This document shows, in pieces, positions 22,010 to 33,525 of a stretch of 64,000 nucleotides of DNA (its first letter is position 1; each line of letters starts with the position of its first letter). Both the position numbers and the translations under genes were made by a program. Source of the stretch: Sialis fuliginosa. Lineage: Eukaryota > Arthropoda > Insecta > Megaloptera > Sialidae. The notes below the pieces were generated by a model, which worked only from the letters and a program-made list of their open reading frames with translations, was not told the origin of the DNA and did no database searches. The stretch is taken from positions 21,203,638 to 21,267,637 of the forward strand of contig OY540815.1 in NCBI GenBank assembly GCA_961205875.1. Direction: 5' to 3'.

Positions 22010-23400
22010 TAATTACTTATTAATAAATGTATTAAGTCTATGCACTATTAGCATTGAATATCAGTTTTTTATTATAAATTAAAAATTTATTTTTATATAA
22101 AACTTCTAAATTTTCATCGACTTTAATTCCTGGTTCATATAAAATATGTATAGTTAAAAATAACTTATGTATACATAACCATACCCCCCTTGTAATTTGT
22201 AATTTGATTTCTTTGAAATACATAAAAACTCACTTTTGTATTCAATCAAAAGAACTCAAATCAATAGAGCGTTGGAATGGGCTAACACGCGTCAATGAAA
22301 AAACGTGAGTCTTTTAATACTTGGTGTGTAAAGAATTCGAACCATTAATGCATTGAAGAACGTCTTTTTTATTCTTTGGGTAGATTTAGTCGATAATACT
22401 TGATATGATATATGTTATTCGTATTTTTATCTGCATTATTTGAGGCATTAGAAAAACTAATTTTAACTTCCCATTATTTTCGGTTCGAAAATCAAAATCA
22501 AACTAATGGAGTTTATTTTGCAACATTATTTATGCTACAGTTCTTATTTTTTGTAATTTAATAAAAATAAAAAAACACCTTGTCAAAAATTGACGATATT
22601 ACACGCATTGTTTGACCTATCAGAAACTTTTATGTAATAGAGCCCCAATGCCGAAATGTTATTTCATAAACAACACCACGATTTCTAATTTAATTATAGC
22701 AACTTTAATTATAGTCAAAAATATCTGAGAGTATGCTTTTAATTTCATAGAAACTATTCCATTGTTTGACTCGACTGTTTTTTTTATATAATGCTAGTGC
22801 ATTGAACCCGTTGTTACCCGGGGATATTAATTCAGTTAAACATAAAGTAATCATGTCCACAAAATATGCAAAAATATACACCTAAACTTAACCTATCCAT
22901 TAGTGAAAACTGGAATAAAATCCGTTTAGTAGTATATTTTCGTCTTAGAATTTGTATGAAAATCAAAAATGAAAAAATAAATATATTAGCAACGATTATA
23001 ATTATTAATTTCGATATTTTACCTTTCTTGGAATATATTTCAAAATAGTTATTTGTTCGACAAAATATTTGATCATACTGACCTAACTTAATAAAATACT
23101 GAAACCATAAATTATTCAATGGCTGCCTAATTTTTATATAAATGACAGTTGTATGCTCTGACATCATGGAAACAAAACACGATTTGATAAAGATTTTTTT
23201 AGTCTTTTAAATCTTAGGTTTTCGTAAAATATTAATAGCCACGAATTTGCACAGAAAAATAATCTAACTATTGGTGGAAACCACATTGAAATCGGTTCAG
23301 TAATTCCCTTAAAAACGTTTTATTGGAAAGCATTGATGTTTTTTACATTCCTTTAAAGTATTTTGAGTAACACGCTGTTAGAACTTAAGCGACGATTTGT
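22010..23400. other. AT-rich stretch, no gene seen
   Basis: At about 23100-23345 there is, inverted, the same wording as 30187-30360 (ACAAAACACGATTTGATAAAG, ACATCATGGAAACAAAACAC, ATCGGTTCAGTAATTCC). This is a dispersed Helitron-like or retroposon sequence. The overlapping frames at 22832-23167 and 22866-23048 are antisense to each other. Confidence 0.5.
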
Positions 23401-23401
23401 A

Positions 23402-23793
23402 CAGTCGCCTGCAGAACTCGTCTGGCACCCTAAAGGCTAGAATCGCTTACAACAGATTCCAAATTTAAAGACAAAGATCATCGGTTATCTTTTTCTATCA
23501 AGTTTAATATATTTAAATACTAAAATTCGGAATATCAAATATTTATTGCCACAAAATTTACGTATACAATTTTCAATAGATTACATAATAATTTAATTGC
23601 ACAAATATATATGAGTGCCTATTATAAACGAAGAGTAGTTCTTTATCTAGCAAATGAATTTCAAAATATCTGTCTTTGTTTGATACATGGAGAAATGATT
23701 TAAATATTATAATTGCACAAATGAGAGGAGCCTACTAAGTTTGTGATAAGCGAAAATGAATACAAACTGCAAGACCATTAATGCAGGCGACTG
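23402..23793. mobile_element. Family C mariner-like MITE, intact copy
   Basis: 392 bp, TIR CAGTCGCCTGCA / TGCAGGCGACTG, flanked by TA on both sides (GTA...TAC). Nearly identical to the copy at 51831-52221 throughout. No coding capacity. Confidence 0.88.
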
Positions 23794-23799
23794 TACATA

Positions 23800-24650
23800 C
23801 AACATGAAACATTTTTAGTGTCTCTAATAATTTGGCAATCCACATCACACATTTATTTTCTTACCCTTTCGTCTCAGTTTTACAATCTCAATACACACAC
23901 ACATACAGATAAAAAACGTAAAAAGTGTTTGTGAACGTTAACACATCGGGGTTGTTACCTTGTCAATGTTCTTGGCAGCTAAAACGTTAAAAACAATTTA
24001 TCAATTAACAATTAAACTTTTATCTTCCCCTATCGGAATCTGTTTTATCGACGATCACTGTCAGACAATGTATTTGACTGGATTTATTTTAGCTTTTGTT
24101 AAAATATTCGAATAGACGAACTATAAATAAATGTGGATGATATAGAGATGATTATAAATGAATAATTTATGTATCTAAAGACAAATTTGATTATCAAAAT
24201 TTCGTCGGAAATGTAACAAGCATACATAGTTATAATTAAATTTACGTAAATATTAAATTACTTTGAGATAACATTAGCGAAGTCATTTTCCGGTTGATGG
24301 TACATTGTTTTATATATTGACTTAAAAGTTATGGTATACATCCATCTACTATACATGTGATGTGTTGTGTGAAATGATAAATTTATATTAACTATTTTTA
24401 TATATTATTATATAAAATCTAATCTTATAAACGGTTCGTTCTGACGGAAAAATAAATGTCACATATAAATTAATTATAAGGAGGTTGGGAAGTTACGTCA
24501 AACCAGTTAAAATTTCTTACAATTGTTTAAACACTCAAAATAAATGAAATGCTGAAATTTCAGATTTTTTGACCAACACATTTTTAAGAAAATAAATTTT
24601 AAAGTTTCAATGGTGTTGATAAAAATAGACTGTTAAAAGATATAAAAATG
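23800..24650. other. AT-rich stretch with two weak exon-like pieces
   Basis: On the minus strand, ACGTTTTAG|CTGCCAAGAACATTGACAAG|GTAACA (about 23951-23979) and an AGG|GTAAGAAA donor near 23866 look like splice signals. The pieces are very short and give no family match. Otherwise nothing is seen. Confidence 0.35.
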
Positions 24651-24659
24651 ATAAAAAAT

Positions 24660-25594
24660 AGCATTTATTATTAATTTACAAGATCAATTATAAAACTATA
24701 ATACCTCTAAGTCTTATTTTTTTGTATTTGAGTCGATATTTGAATGATGAGTTGGAGGAAATTTCACTAAAAAAATTTGAATTTTTGATTTCGTTAAAAG
24801 TATGTTTATTGTATAGAAAATGACGTGAAAAGTTGTTTGTTTCAAACCGCAGGTCTGTATCTCAAACCGTTCTCGAGATATAGCCTCTCAAAGTTTTAGT
24901 TTTTTCAAATTTTTGGAGAAAAAAGGCCATAACTTTTGAACGCGTGGTCGGAATTGATTTTAGTTGACGGATTTGAAATCAGCGTGTCAAAATCTATATA
25001 ATGACATGTATAATACCTTAAAACTCGGAAAAAATTTTTTTGCGAAAAATCGAAAAAATTCAAAGGGGTATACCTTAAAAAAATGTCGATTTTCGACCAA
25101 AATTTTTTTGTCGGATTTTAAAGTATTATACATGTCATTATATAGATTTTAACACGCTGATTTCAAATCCGTCAACTAAAATCAATTCCGACCACGCGTT
25201 CAAAAGTTATGGCCTTTTTTCTCCAAAAATTTGAAAAAACTAAAACTTTGAGAGGCTATATCTCGAGAACGGTTTGAGATACAGACCTGCGGTTTGAAAC
25301 AAACAACTTTTCACATCATTTTCTATACAATAAACATACTTTTAACGAAATCAAAAATTCTAAATTTTTTAGTGAAATTTCCTACAGTGAACTTCAACTC
25401 GTCATACAAATATCGACTAAAATACAAGAAAATAAGACGTAGAATCATTTAGTTACTATACAAATATAGAAGAATTTATTTTAAAAAGTAAAAACTTGAA
25501 TTTAAGGTCTTTCATAACTAGTTTTTTTGTTAATAGGAGGAGGAGAATTGACATAATATGCTCCCCTTATTAAAAATTTCACGCCTCGCCACTG
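24660..25594 (+). mobile_element. Element B, copy 2: giant hairpin with hAT-like tail
   Basis: Inverted-repeat body about 24708-25442 with the same arms and spacer orientation as copy 1. The right end reads ATTTCACGCCTCGCCACTG, the inverse of CAGTGGCGAGGCGT, which pairs with the head CAGTGGCGAAGCGT seen in copies 1 and 3. The head of this copy was not found. Confidence 0.8.
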
Positions 25595-25599
25595 GAAAT

Positions 25600-26640
25600 A
25601 GAAACAGTTTAAATCTTATGCCGTGTTTACACCACACAAAGACAAAACAGCAACACGGTGTTTTTAAAACAATTCGTATTCAGAAATGTAAAGGTTTTGT
25701 TGCTTTTTTTCCCCATTAAATTATGAGTCTGCTATAAAAAATATAGGTTTAATAATAATGTCAATATTTAGCCCCCTCGAAACTTTTGTCTGAAAATTTT
25801 CGTTATTTTGGAAATAATCCACTGAAAAGTCTTAAAAAAACATATATATATCTTAACTCGTAAGGTACTAAATGACAATTGTATATGTGTATTAGGTACA
25901 TTTACATATATCTACATCAAATGGAATATGTAGCATGCATTGCAATGCATATTTTGAATTCCTCAAATATTATATATAATAAGTAACATGTCTAATTATA
26001 CCCTTATTTACCCCTTTTCTCCTTACCATTAAACAATGACATAAATACATCAAAACAAATAAGATTCATAAATATTAATATTACAAGAAAAAGAGCAATT
26101 ATTATTTAATCAATTAAATTCTTTGTCTAAAACGACAAAGATGGGGTTGATCGGACATTCCGTTCATTAGATACAGTAGGTTTACAAAATTCTTGTAAAA
26201 AAAACTTTGAAAGTGTTCCCGAACATATTTTGCTAAGAAATTTTCAGGAAATATAAATCTCAATTTGTTCTAGTTACTGTCAAAATTTGGTACCTCATAT
26301 ATTATTTCTTTATTTCCTGAGGTATAATTAAATTTAGGTAGGCACTACAGCAACCTCTTACATAATTAATCTTCAAAATGCATGCACGAAAATGTATATA
26401 ATCTTAAAACTTTAGGTATAGTATTTATAATAACTTGCAAATCTGATATTACTTTATAATCACCTCAGTAAAAGCGAGGGTGTGTGTGTGTGTGTGTGAC
26501 TGTTAACAGTCAGTTTAAAGTCCGGGCCTCAGCTTAAATTTAGTTGAGCACGTTTTATTGTTGAAACATCCAAGTTGTGTTTGCTCTTTGAAGCTGAATC
26601 AGATGGGGTTTTTCTATAATCAACATTGCAAGCTTTAAAT
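25600..26640. other. AT-rich stretch, no gene seen
   Basis: It holds a GT microsatellite at 26480-26497 and otherwise AT-rich sequence. Part of it (TATAGGTTTAATAATAATGT and CGAAACTTTTGTCTGAAAAT) resembles the family of the fold-back at 55381. Confidence 0.5.
26480..26498. repeat. (GT)n microsatellite
   Basis: GTGTGTGTGTGTGTGTGTG, about nine repeats. Confidence 0.95.
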
Positions 26641-26650
26641 ACAATGTATA

Positions 26651-27000
26651 CAGGGGCGCCGACTTGTTAAAAATATTGGGGGGGCCCAATTTTTTTGACT
26701 CCCTTCTCCATTATATAAGACAAAATAATAATATCGTGTACCCCCCCCCCCCTCCCCAATAAAGTTGACGTAAGATGCTTTTTTTCATAAACAATTTTTT
26801 TCACGAATTTTGTTTTCGTTTAAGTAATTAATTTTATTTATTAACCTAACAAACAGCCAAGTTGTTTTAATAAAATAACTCTTTACCGTCGCGTTCATTT
26901 CTCAAATATTTTATAAAAATGTATTTGTGAGATAAAATTATAATAAATTCTTATTATAAAAATTTTGAGCCCCTCAAGCCCCATGTAGTCGGCGCCCCTG
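26651..27000. mobile_element. hAT-like MITE, 350 bp, exact target duplication
   Basis: TIRs CAGGGGCGCCGACT and AGTCGGCGCCCCTG are perfect inverses. The 8-base duplication AATGTATA is identical on both sides (26643-26650, 27001-27008). Inside are a G run near 26688 and a C run near 26740. Confidence 0.93.
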
Positions 27001-27385
27001 AATGTATATACATTAGCACAGTGTCACTTGTTAAAAATAAAACTGTGGGTAGAAAGTAGAAAAACAGGTTGGAGATTATCATTTTGAACGATTTTTGATT
27101 GTTTTTTTTTTTGAATAAAAACTAGAGTGACACACTAGACAATATGAGATGAATTATGTAAATATATTTTTGTCTCGGTTTTTATAACTGAAGTCTCGTT
27201 CTTTTACGTGATTAAAACTGAGAAATTTCTCGGTTTCTTTTGATTTTTTTTTCTATTTATTAATGATTGGTAATTCTTTATCTTTAAAACCGAGACATAA
27301 AATAAAGTTAATATCGTCTCTATCTTGTCTTGGCGTGTATGCCTAATAAAAGTAAAAAAATTTAAAGTAAAAAATAATCAACATA

Positions 27386-27490
27386 CAGTCGACTCTCGAT
27401 AATTAAAAAACTCAAAGGACCAGAGAAAAAGTTCAAATTACCGAGAGTTGAAAATAATAAGAGTTCAAATAACCAAGAGAAAGTTAGGAA
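27386..27490 (+). mobile_element. Mariner/pogo-type terminal fragment
   Basis: It starts CAGTCGACTCTCGATAATT after TA, the usual wording of a Tc1/mariner or pogo-type end. It has an internal echo (ATTACCGAGAGTTG, AATAAGAGTTCAAATAACC). No right terminus found. Confidence 0.55.
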
Positions 27491-27528
27491 AAAATTAATT
27501 AATTAATCTTAAATGAAACAGACTATAG

Positions 27529-27800
27529 CAGTGGCGTAGATAGGGGGGGGGGATCAAGGGGATCAATCCCCACCACGAGTCTACTTCATGAGAAAACTCA
27601 AAGACATTTTTTTAACTCAAAGAGATTTTTTTAAACTCTTATAGTATGAACAAAATCAACTTTTTAAAAAATGTAATAGTTAGTACGAAAAGAGTCTAAT
27701 AGAATTTTATTTTCAGTTTTTTAGTCGATTTTAAAAAGGCAAATTACTTTTTTTAAACGTCTTTTTTATATTTTTTATTATACATACATGAAATGTACTG
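27529..27800 (+). mobile_element. hAT-like fragment, left end only
   Basis: CAGTGGCGTAGATAGG followed by a G run is a standard hAT MITE start. The right end was not recognised; the sequence passes into AT-rich DNA and a dispersed-repeat scrap at 27830-28010. Confidence 0.5.
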
Positions 27801-28009
27801 TATAATAAAGTATAGTAATCATGAAAAAAATCGAATTCGAGATTTTAAAGGAATTACACGTATTGAGGGTCCCTATACCAAAAATATGAGTTTTAATACA
27901 AGTCACTGGACTATAGTAATAGATTTAGTCACGTTGGTAACCCAAACTAGAAATATGGATGTTTCTTCGAAATTCAATCAGATATTACATTACAAGGGAA
28001 TTAAATAAG

Positions 28010-28800
28010 ATTTACTTTATCGAGTATGGTTTTCATCCTGAACGTAGCGAGGGTTACTACTTTATCTCCTTATAATTAATTTTTTCTCTAAACATTTATT
28101 GTTTTTATCATTTTAAAATAGCAGACCAACATTTTTTCAGTTTTTTTATAATTAAAATTAATAAGGGTGGATCCACACTATCGTACCGGTCTCGCTCCTC
28201 AGTATCGGAGCGTGATTGGGCCGAGACCGAAGTGACACCTATAGTGTGAATTTAAAAATACAAATGCATAAAAAAAAAAAGGAAAAACTGGTTTTACTTC
28301 CGGTATCTCGATTTCGACCATACAAATTACCGGAAATATTATGATTTTGGTCCGGTATTGTACTCACTACTTACATGGTCGGCACTGAAAATTATTTTTA
28401 TTAGAATATAAATCAAATTTAAAGCATGTACGATGAAATTTTTCAAATAAAATACAAGTAAATATAAAAGTTCTAGAAATAACCCGTAAATTCGACATAA
28501 CGCGGCCAGCTGTCTGCTTGGCAAACAGTCAAGTTTATTTTTCAAGTAGCCACGGTCAAATAATGTTTTAACTGTAATAATAATTTATATTTCTTGTATA
28601 AATGTCTCCTTCCGATACATTTTTATGTACATACACTCTTAAAAAAGTAAATTTAGGGATAAAAATATTTCGAGAAAAATAGCAATTTTAACTATGACAA
28701 AAATGGTTATAATATATTATTTTTTTTTAATTTGAAATAACTGTGCTTAAAAATTTTATGACACATTATTAAAAATGTCGGTTTCCTTTTCTACGTAATT
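28010..28800. other. AT-rich stretch with a small inverted repeat
   Basis: At 28168-28250, GGATCCACACTATCG and CACCTATAGTGTGAATTT form a small imperfect inverted pair around a GC-rich core (CCGGTCTCGCTCCTCAG, TCGGAGCGTGATTGGGCC). No gene seen. Confidence 0.4.
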
Positions 28801-28806
28801 CAACTA

Positions 28807-29269
28807 AGGTACTGGCACCAGTTATGGGCGCTATAAGAGCAAGGTTTACTGTTTTTGTGATTGACGAACTTCTTTTTTGTAATTCTCATGAACTCATGAA
28901 CTTCATGTTTTTTTTTTAATTATAGCCTTCTATTTTGTTTATGTTTTTTCTCCAGTAATGGATAAAGTGATGGGCACTTGCTAATGATTGCAAAATGATA
29001 AGTACAACGACACAAAAGATATAAAAGAAAGAATCGTTAAATTTGAAACAGTGTAAAGCAGTTGCTATGATACTATAATAATTAATAAATAAATAATACT
29101 AATAATTAGTTTAAATGACCACCATTTTAACACCTATTGGCCGATTGTCCTCAAATCACGGTGTAAGACAGTTGGTAGTAATCAAATATCAACAAATATT
29201 TCTAATTCAGTACATTTAATTAAAAAATAGCCATTACTGGGGTCATATCCAAGACTGGTGTCAGTACCT
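28807..29269 (+). mobile_element. Family A element, copy 7
   Basis: Complete ends: AGGTACTGGCACCAGTTATG after TA, and CAAGACTGGTGTCAGTACCT before TA. The interior has two deletions relative to copy 1 (after CATGAACTTCATG and before GATGGGCACTTGC). Confidence 0.88.
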
Positions 29270-29279
29270 TATACATTTA

Positions 29280-30180
29280 TAACTTACACTGAATGCCCAT
29301 TTGTATACAGTGTTTCACTGAATTCTGAGTTGTATTTATATGAACTTGTTTTTATTTTTTCACTTTTTATTTATTATTTATTAATTGTAAGTACTTTTTA
29401 TGAATTTTTAGTTTTAATGTCACTGACTCTAGAAAAATATTTATTTTTAGCTATCATGTGACTTTTATGTAATAATTGTTTTAAGATACGCAAAATAAAT
29501 TTGTATTAATGGTGTGTAGCAGATATATACATAGTTCATTTATGTTGTAATATGCACAGGGGGGTAATCAGTTTGACAATAAGGGTCTCTAGTCAAATAT
29601 TCAGTATAGTAAATTGGTACCTCACACTTTTTTTGTGTAACTGTGTAACCATCTCTAAATATCGCGGTTCTACTATACGTTTCATTGAGAATTAGTGACC
29701 ACTGCGTCTGCATGAATAATAAAACTTGAAATAAGTATTATATCTGAAGAAAGTGGAAACAAGTTTCACTTTACAAGTACTCTCCACGAGTTTTAGCTTT
29801 AAACATTGCTCTTCAACTCAAGAATAAATGGGGAAAAGGGGAGGGGTAGCCAAACCGAAGAAAGCACGTGACATAATCTTTTAAAATATTGTTGAAATTA
29901 TTAAATTAGTAATGTGATATCTGGCTTTGAAATTCAGATAATGAGATATATACTTCAACGCACAAAATGCGGTCTTTTTGATGTATGTATAGTCATTATC
30001 TTTAGGAAGTATTTATATACCTATCTTTACAAATGATGAATGGAGAAATTTAATTTGGTCTTTAATATTCCTTTTACAGCGGGTTTAGTGATGTTATTTT
30101 AATATGTTTCTTTCACTTTAGATCCAGTTTAATATTTAATTTACATATGAATTAATTTGTCAAATATTTAAACAATTTAT
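29280..30180. other. AT-rich stretch; lone end of element D
   Basis: At 29624-29651, CACACTTTTTTTGTGTAACT plus GTGTAA is the terminal word of element D without the rest. At 29740-29880 a repeat-free patch has a CACGTG site. No splice-bounded coding frame. Confidence 0.45.
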
Positions 30181-30181
30181 A

Positions 30182-30400
30182 TCTCTATATATAAAAAAAT
30201 AATGTTTGCTTGTATGAGGCTTATAGACTCGAGAATTACTGAACCGATTTTATGTGGTTTTCACCAATTTAACATCGATAGACTAAAAAAATCTTTATCA
30301 AGTCGTGTTTTGTTTCCATGATGTCACAGCATACAACTGCCATTTATGTATATAAAAACACAGTGGCAGGCATTGATTAAAGAAATCTATAATTTACGGT
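30182..30400 (+). repeat. Helitron-like 5' region
   Basis: It starts TCTCTATATATAAAAAAATA, followed by GAATTACTGAACCGATTTTA and TGTGGTTTTCACCAATTTAA. The same wording occurs at 61705-61800 and, inverted, at 23100-23345. Confidence 0.5.
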
Positions 30401-30424
30401 TTCAGTATTTTATTAATTTTCTTT

Positions 30425-30679
30425 CAAGGCAGTAACTACAGGCTCGGGGGCTCTGAGGCAAGAAGAGACTGAGGGCCCCCCAAAATATGAAAAATTGAAA
30501 ATCTTGTTTTATTCTTACTTGGAAATGTACCACTTATTTGTAATTTAGATTTTAATTACCTTTTTTTTGGTCGACAATCTCAAGTTTTTTTATGTAATTG
30601 TACACTTACTATTAACTTTATTTTTATGAATAATAAATGTAAAATTCAAGTTCGGGCACCGATGGTAGTTACGGCCCTG
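30425..30679. mobile_element. hAT-like MITE, 255 bp
   Basis: Ends CAAGGCAGTAACTACAGG and GGTAGTTACGGCCCTG; flanks TTTTCTTT and ATTTCTTT (7 of 8). Related to the 126 bp element at 15659. Inside: GGGCCCCCCAAAATATG. Confidence 0.8.
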
Positions 30680-30689
30680 ATTTCTTTAA

Positions 30690-31380
30690 AATATTTTTGA
30701 CACATGTTAACAAATAAATATATTGATTGAAAATTGAAATATAAATAAACATTTCACTTCCAAGAAAGGTAAAATATCAAAATTAATGATTATGATTGTT
30801 GCTAATCTATTTATTTATTTATTTTTGAGTTCACACAAATTCTAAGACAAGATCTAGTGTTTCCTGGGGGTTTCAAAATATAATACGAATAAAACGACCC
30901 TTTTTCAAGATATTATGCTGCGTACAATATTTGCACCTTTATATAAAAAAAGTAATGTAGCTGTTACAGCAGATTTATACGATCTAAAATTCTATGCGTG
31001 CTAAACAAAATAAAATAAAATAAACAAAACAAACAAGCCGAGAAAACATTTCACAATTAGTTTCAGAGCAATATAAGGAAAAGTTTCAGCACAACTTTCA
31101 TGTCCTATGTGATAGGCTCTTGCGTAATTACATGTAAAGTCATTTAATTTGTGATGCAAAGGGGGTATAAAGGCACTATGTGTTTGAGTGGGTAGATAGG
31201 TGCGGGGGAGGGGGTGCTGTATTAACTGACATGTTAAACCAGAAGTGAATGCTAACGAGCCAAGAAAGAGAATACGGATTTGTGTATAATGGAGAGTGTA
31301 TTATTAAATTATAAATTAAGTATTATGAAGGTAAGAATCCCTATCAGTATAATTATAAACTAGTTATGTTTTACAATGAT
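30690..31380. other. AT-rich stretch, no firm gene
   Basis: A plus-strand ATG at 31290 followed by 13 codons ends at AAG|GTAAGAATC (about 31330), which could be a first exon but has little coding character. A G-rich patch lies near 31200. Confidence 0.35.
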
Positions 31381-31384
31381 TTAA

Positions 31385-31712
31385 CACTAGAAAGACGGGA
31401 GCAGTCATTTGACGGTAATTTCAATTTTGAATAATTCAAAAACTATTTGACTTACCGTACTGAGACTTTGTGACTTTTATTAATACTAGTAGTTAAATGA
31501 TACTATGTATCAAAATAATTCACATGTCTTTTCTTTATTGTTTAAAATATTGATATACCGACAAGATGAAATGTAAAAATTGTGTGTGAATTGTTTTATT
31601 TCTGTACTTTAATTTTTTTTCGCCACTCATAAAAAAATATATTTACTAAATTTGTAGTCATTTGACCGGTCGCCGTCTTTGTAGGTAGGTAGATTTTCCC
31701 GTCTTTCTAGTG
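31385..31712. mobile_element. piggyBac-like MITE, 328 bp, TTAA target
   Basis: TIR CACTAGAAAGACGGGA with its inverse CCCGTCTTTCTAGTG, flanked on both sides by TTAA (31381-31384, 31713-31716). The subterminal motif GTCATTTGAC occurs near both ends. The TIR resembles the CCCTAGAAAG start of piggyBac elements. Confidence 0.93.
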
Positions 31713-31973
31713 TTAATAGCTCTAGAGTTGAGCTGCATGCTAATATGATACTTTTCTTGACGAGGGTATCTTAAAATCGAACAATAAATTATATTTGAAT
31801 ATATTCTCTACGCATTTTTACAAAAATAAAGCCGCCCCTGCACCAAACGCTAACGAAATTAGCTGACTGACGGCAGGCTGTATCTCTACACTACAAATGT
31901 GACGTAATATAAAAAAATCAGCCTTTATAAAGTAGTTGCAATTTTTGTCGCTCACCTCTCGGACTATAATTTC

Positions 31974-32200
31974 ATTAAAGTTTTTTAAATTGAATAAAAA
32001 AATAAATAGTTTTCGTATTTACAAGTGTGTAAATATTAATTAATTGAATTAAAACAAAATAAAAGTATATTAGAATATATTCTCTCTCTATTCTTCTCTT
32101 TTTGATTAAAGTTTTTTTAAATTGAATAAAAAAATAAAAAGTAAATTTCGTATTTACACGATTTTGCTTGTACATATTAATTAATTGATTTTATGTTCGT
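31974..32200. repeat. Direct duplication of about 80 bases
   Basis: TTAAATTGAATAAAAAAATA, TTTCGTATTTACA and ATATTAATTAATTG occur in the same order at 31980-32045 and 32115-32192, separated by about 65 bases. Confidence 0.75.
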
Positions 32201-32471
32201 ATAATACAAATCATAAGAAATAACCATATTATACGATCCAGTCTGAGTTTTATTTACCCCCCCCCCCTTGACTGTGCATCCTAACACAGTCACACCCATT
32301 TTTTCCATCACTTGTCATAAATGAATAAAAGATAAAGATTTATTTGTATCAAGTATTTTATTGTTATCAAATAATAATAAATAAAGTTTATATCACTAGG
32401 TCTCATCTCGTCTAAATTTCAGATTATCTCGTCTCGGTCTCGTCCAATTTTCAGACAAACTCTGTTTCTTA

Positions 32472-32755
32472 TGCCCGGTATTACAAAGAATTATCTTGGT
32501 TGTAAATGCAAATTAGTTCCCAGCTAACGCTATCTGCTAAGTGTTAAATTGTATGAAATTGCTCGATATTTTAAAACAGCAATTTTAAGTCGCTGATATC
32601 TACTTAATACGAATGCGTCAAAGTCATTATATTTTATGTACGATTTCATTGGTTACCTGTGAGTGATTGTCATTTATACTTAATACCTAGTAAATAGCGT
32701 TAGCTGGAAGCTAATTTACATTTACAGCCAAGCGAATTCTTTATAATATCGGGCA
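32472..32755. mobile_element. PIF/Harbinger-like MITE, 284 bp, TTA target
   Basis: Ends TGCCCGGTATTACAAAGAAT and ATTCTTTATAATATCGGGCA, with long TIRs of about 65 bases that also share GTAAATGCAAATTAG-type and AGCTAACGCTAT words. TTA on both sides (32469-32471, 32756-32758), as for PIF/Harbinger. Confidence 0.88.
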
Positions 32756-32759
32756 TTAA

Positions 32760-33290
32760 AGTTACGTAAAAACGCCCCTAAATAAAATAAATAACCATGT
32801 TTAAGCATAACAAAGATATTTTCCTTTGTGATTGAATTGTATTTTTTTTACCATAAGATTTATGACGAACAATGAACATAGACTAAACAACAATAAATTC
32901 AGCGTTGTTGAAAGGTCAATGAGAGATCCCATTTCCGGTATCCGACGCCTGTAAAACATTTCCTTTATCATTGTTATCAGCAAAGGAACAAATTTTTATT
33001 GAACAGATTTCTCATTTTGTGTTAAGATTTTTTTATCTCTTTTTTTCTTTATTCTATACATTTTTATACTACAAAGTGTTTTTTACGTCCGATAGATTTT
33101 TTTGATCTAATTTTAAATACGGGTGAAGGTAAATTTTAATTCTATCTCAAATAAATTTAAACTTTGAACAAATTATAAAAATCGTTATGGAAAATCTAAC
33201 TGAAAATGCGAACTGCAAGGAGTGAGAAAATGCTCAGAAAATATGACCTATAAGTAAATCTACTCTTACTTAAAATCATTAAAGTATGAT
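32760..33290. other. AT-rich stretch, no gene seen
   Basis: Nothing recognisable; the 60-codon minus frame at 32801-32983 has no splice context. Confidence 0.5.
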
Positions 33291-33291
33291 A

Positions 33292-33525
33292 AGGTACTAA
33301 CACCAGTTATGGCCGCTATAACAGCAAGGTTTACTGTTTTTGTGATTGACGGGTTTCTTTTTTGTAATTCCCATGAGCTCAGGCTACTAAAAAAACAAGT
33401 AACTCTTTATTTAATCAATTTAATTACCAAAGTCCGCAAATATAGTTTTTTATTTTTTTATTTATAGTCTTTTTTTTTAAAACCAGTAATGAGAACGCAG
33501 TGATGGACACTTGATAAGTACTACG
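33292..33525 (+). mobile_element. Family A element, copy 8, cut by element B
   Basis: It starts AGGTACTAACACCAGTTATG after TA and ends at GATAAGTACTACG, where element B begins. The right part of this copy is not found beyond element B. Confidence 0.82.

Noticed and set aside
23951..23979. Minus-strand micro-exon CTGCCAAGAACATTGACAAG between AG and GTAACA
   Set aside because: Twenty bases with a weak pyrimidine tract are easily found by chance in 64 kb. Mentioned only in the gap entry.
27793..28008. 71-codon plus frame with RIRDFKGITRIEGPY
   Set aside because: The underlying DNA wording looks like a dispersed retroposon 3' region, and there is no start context or splice site.
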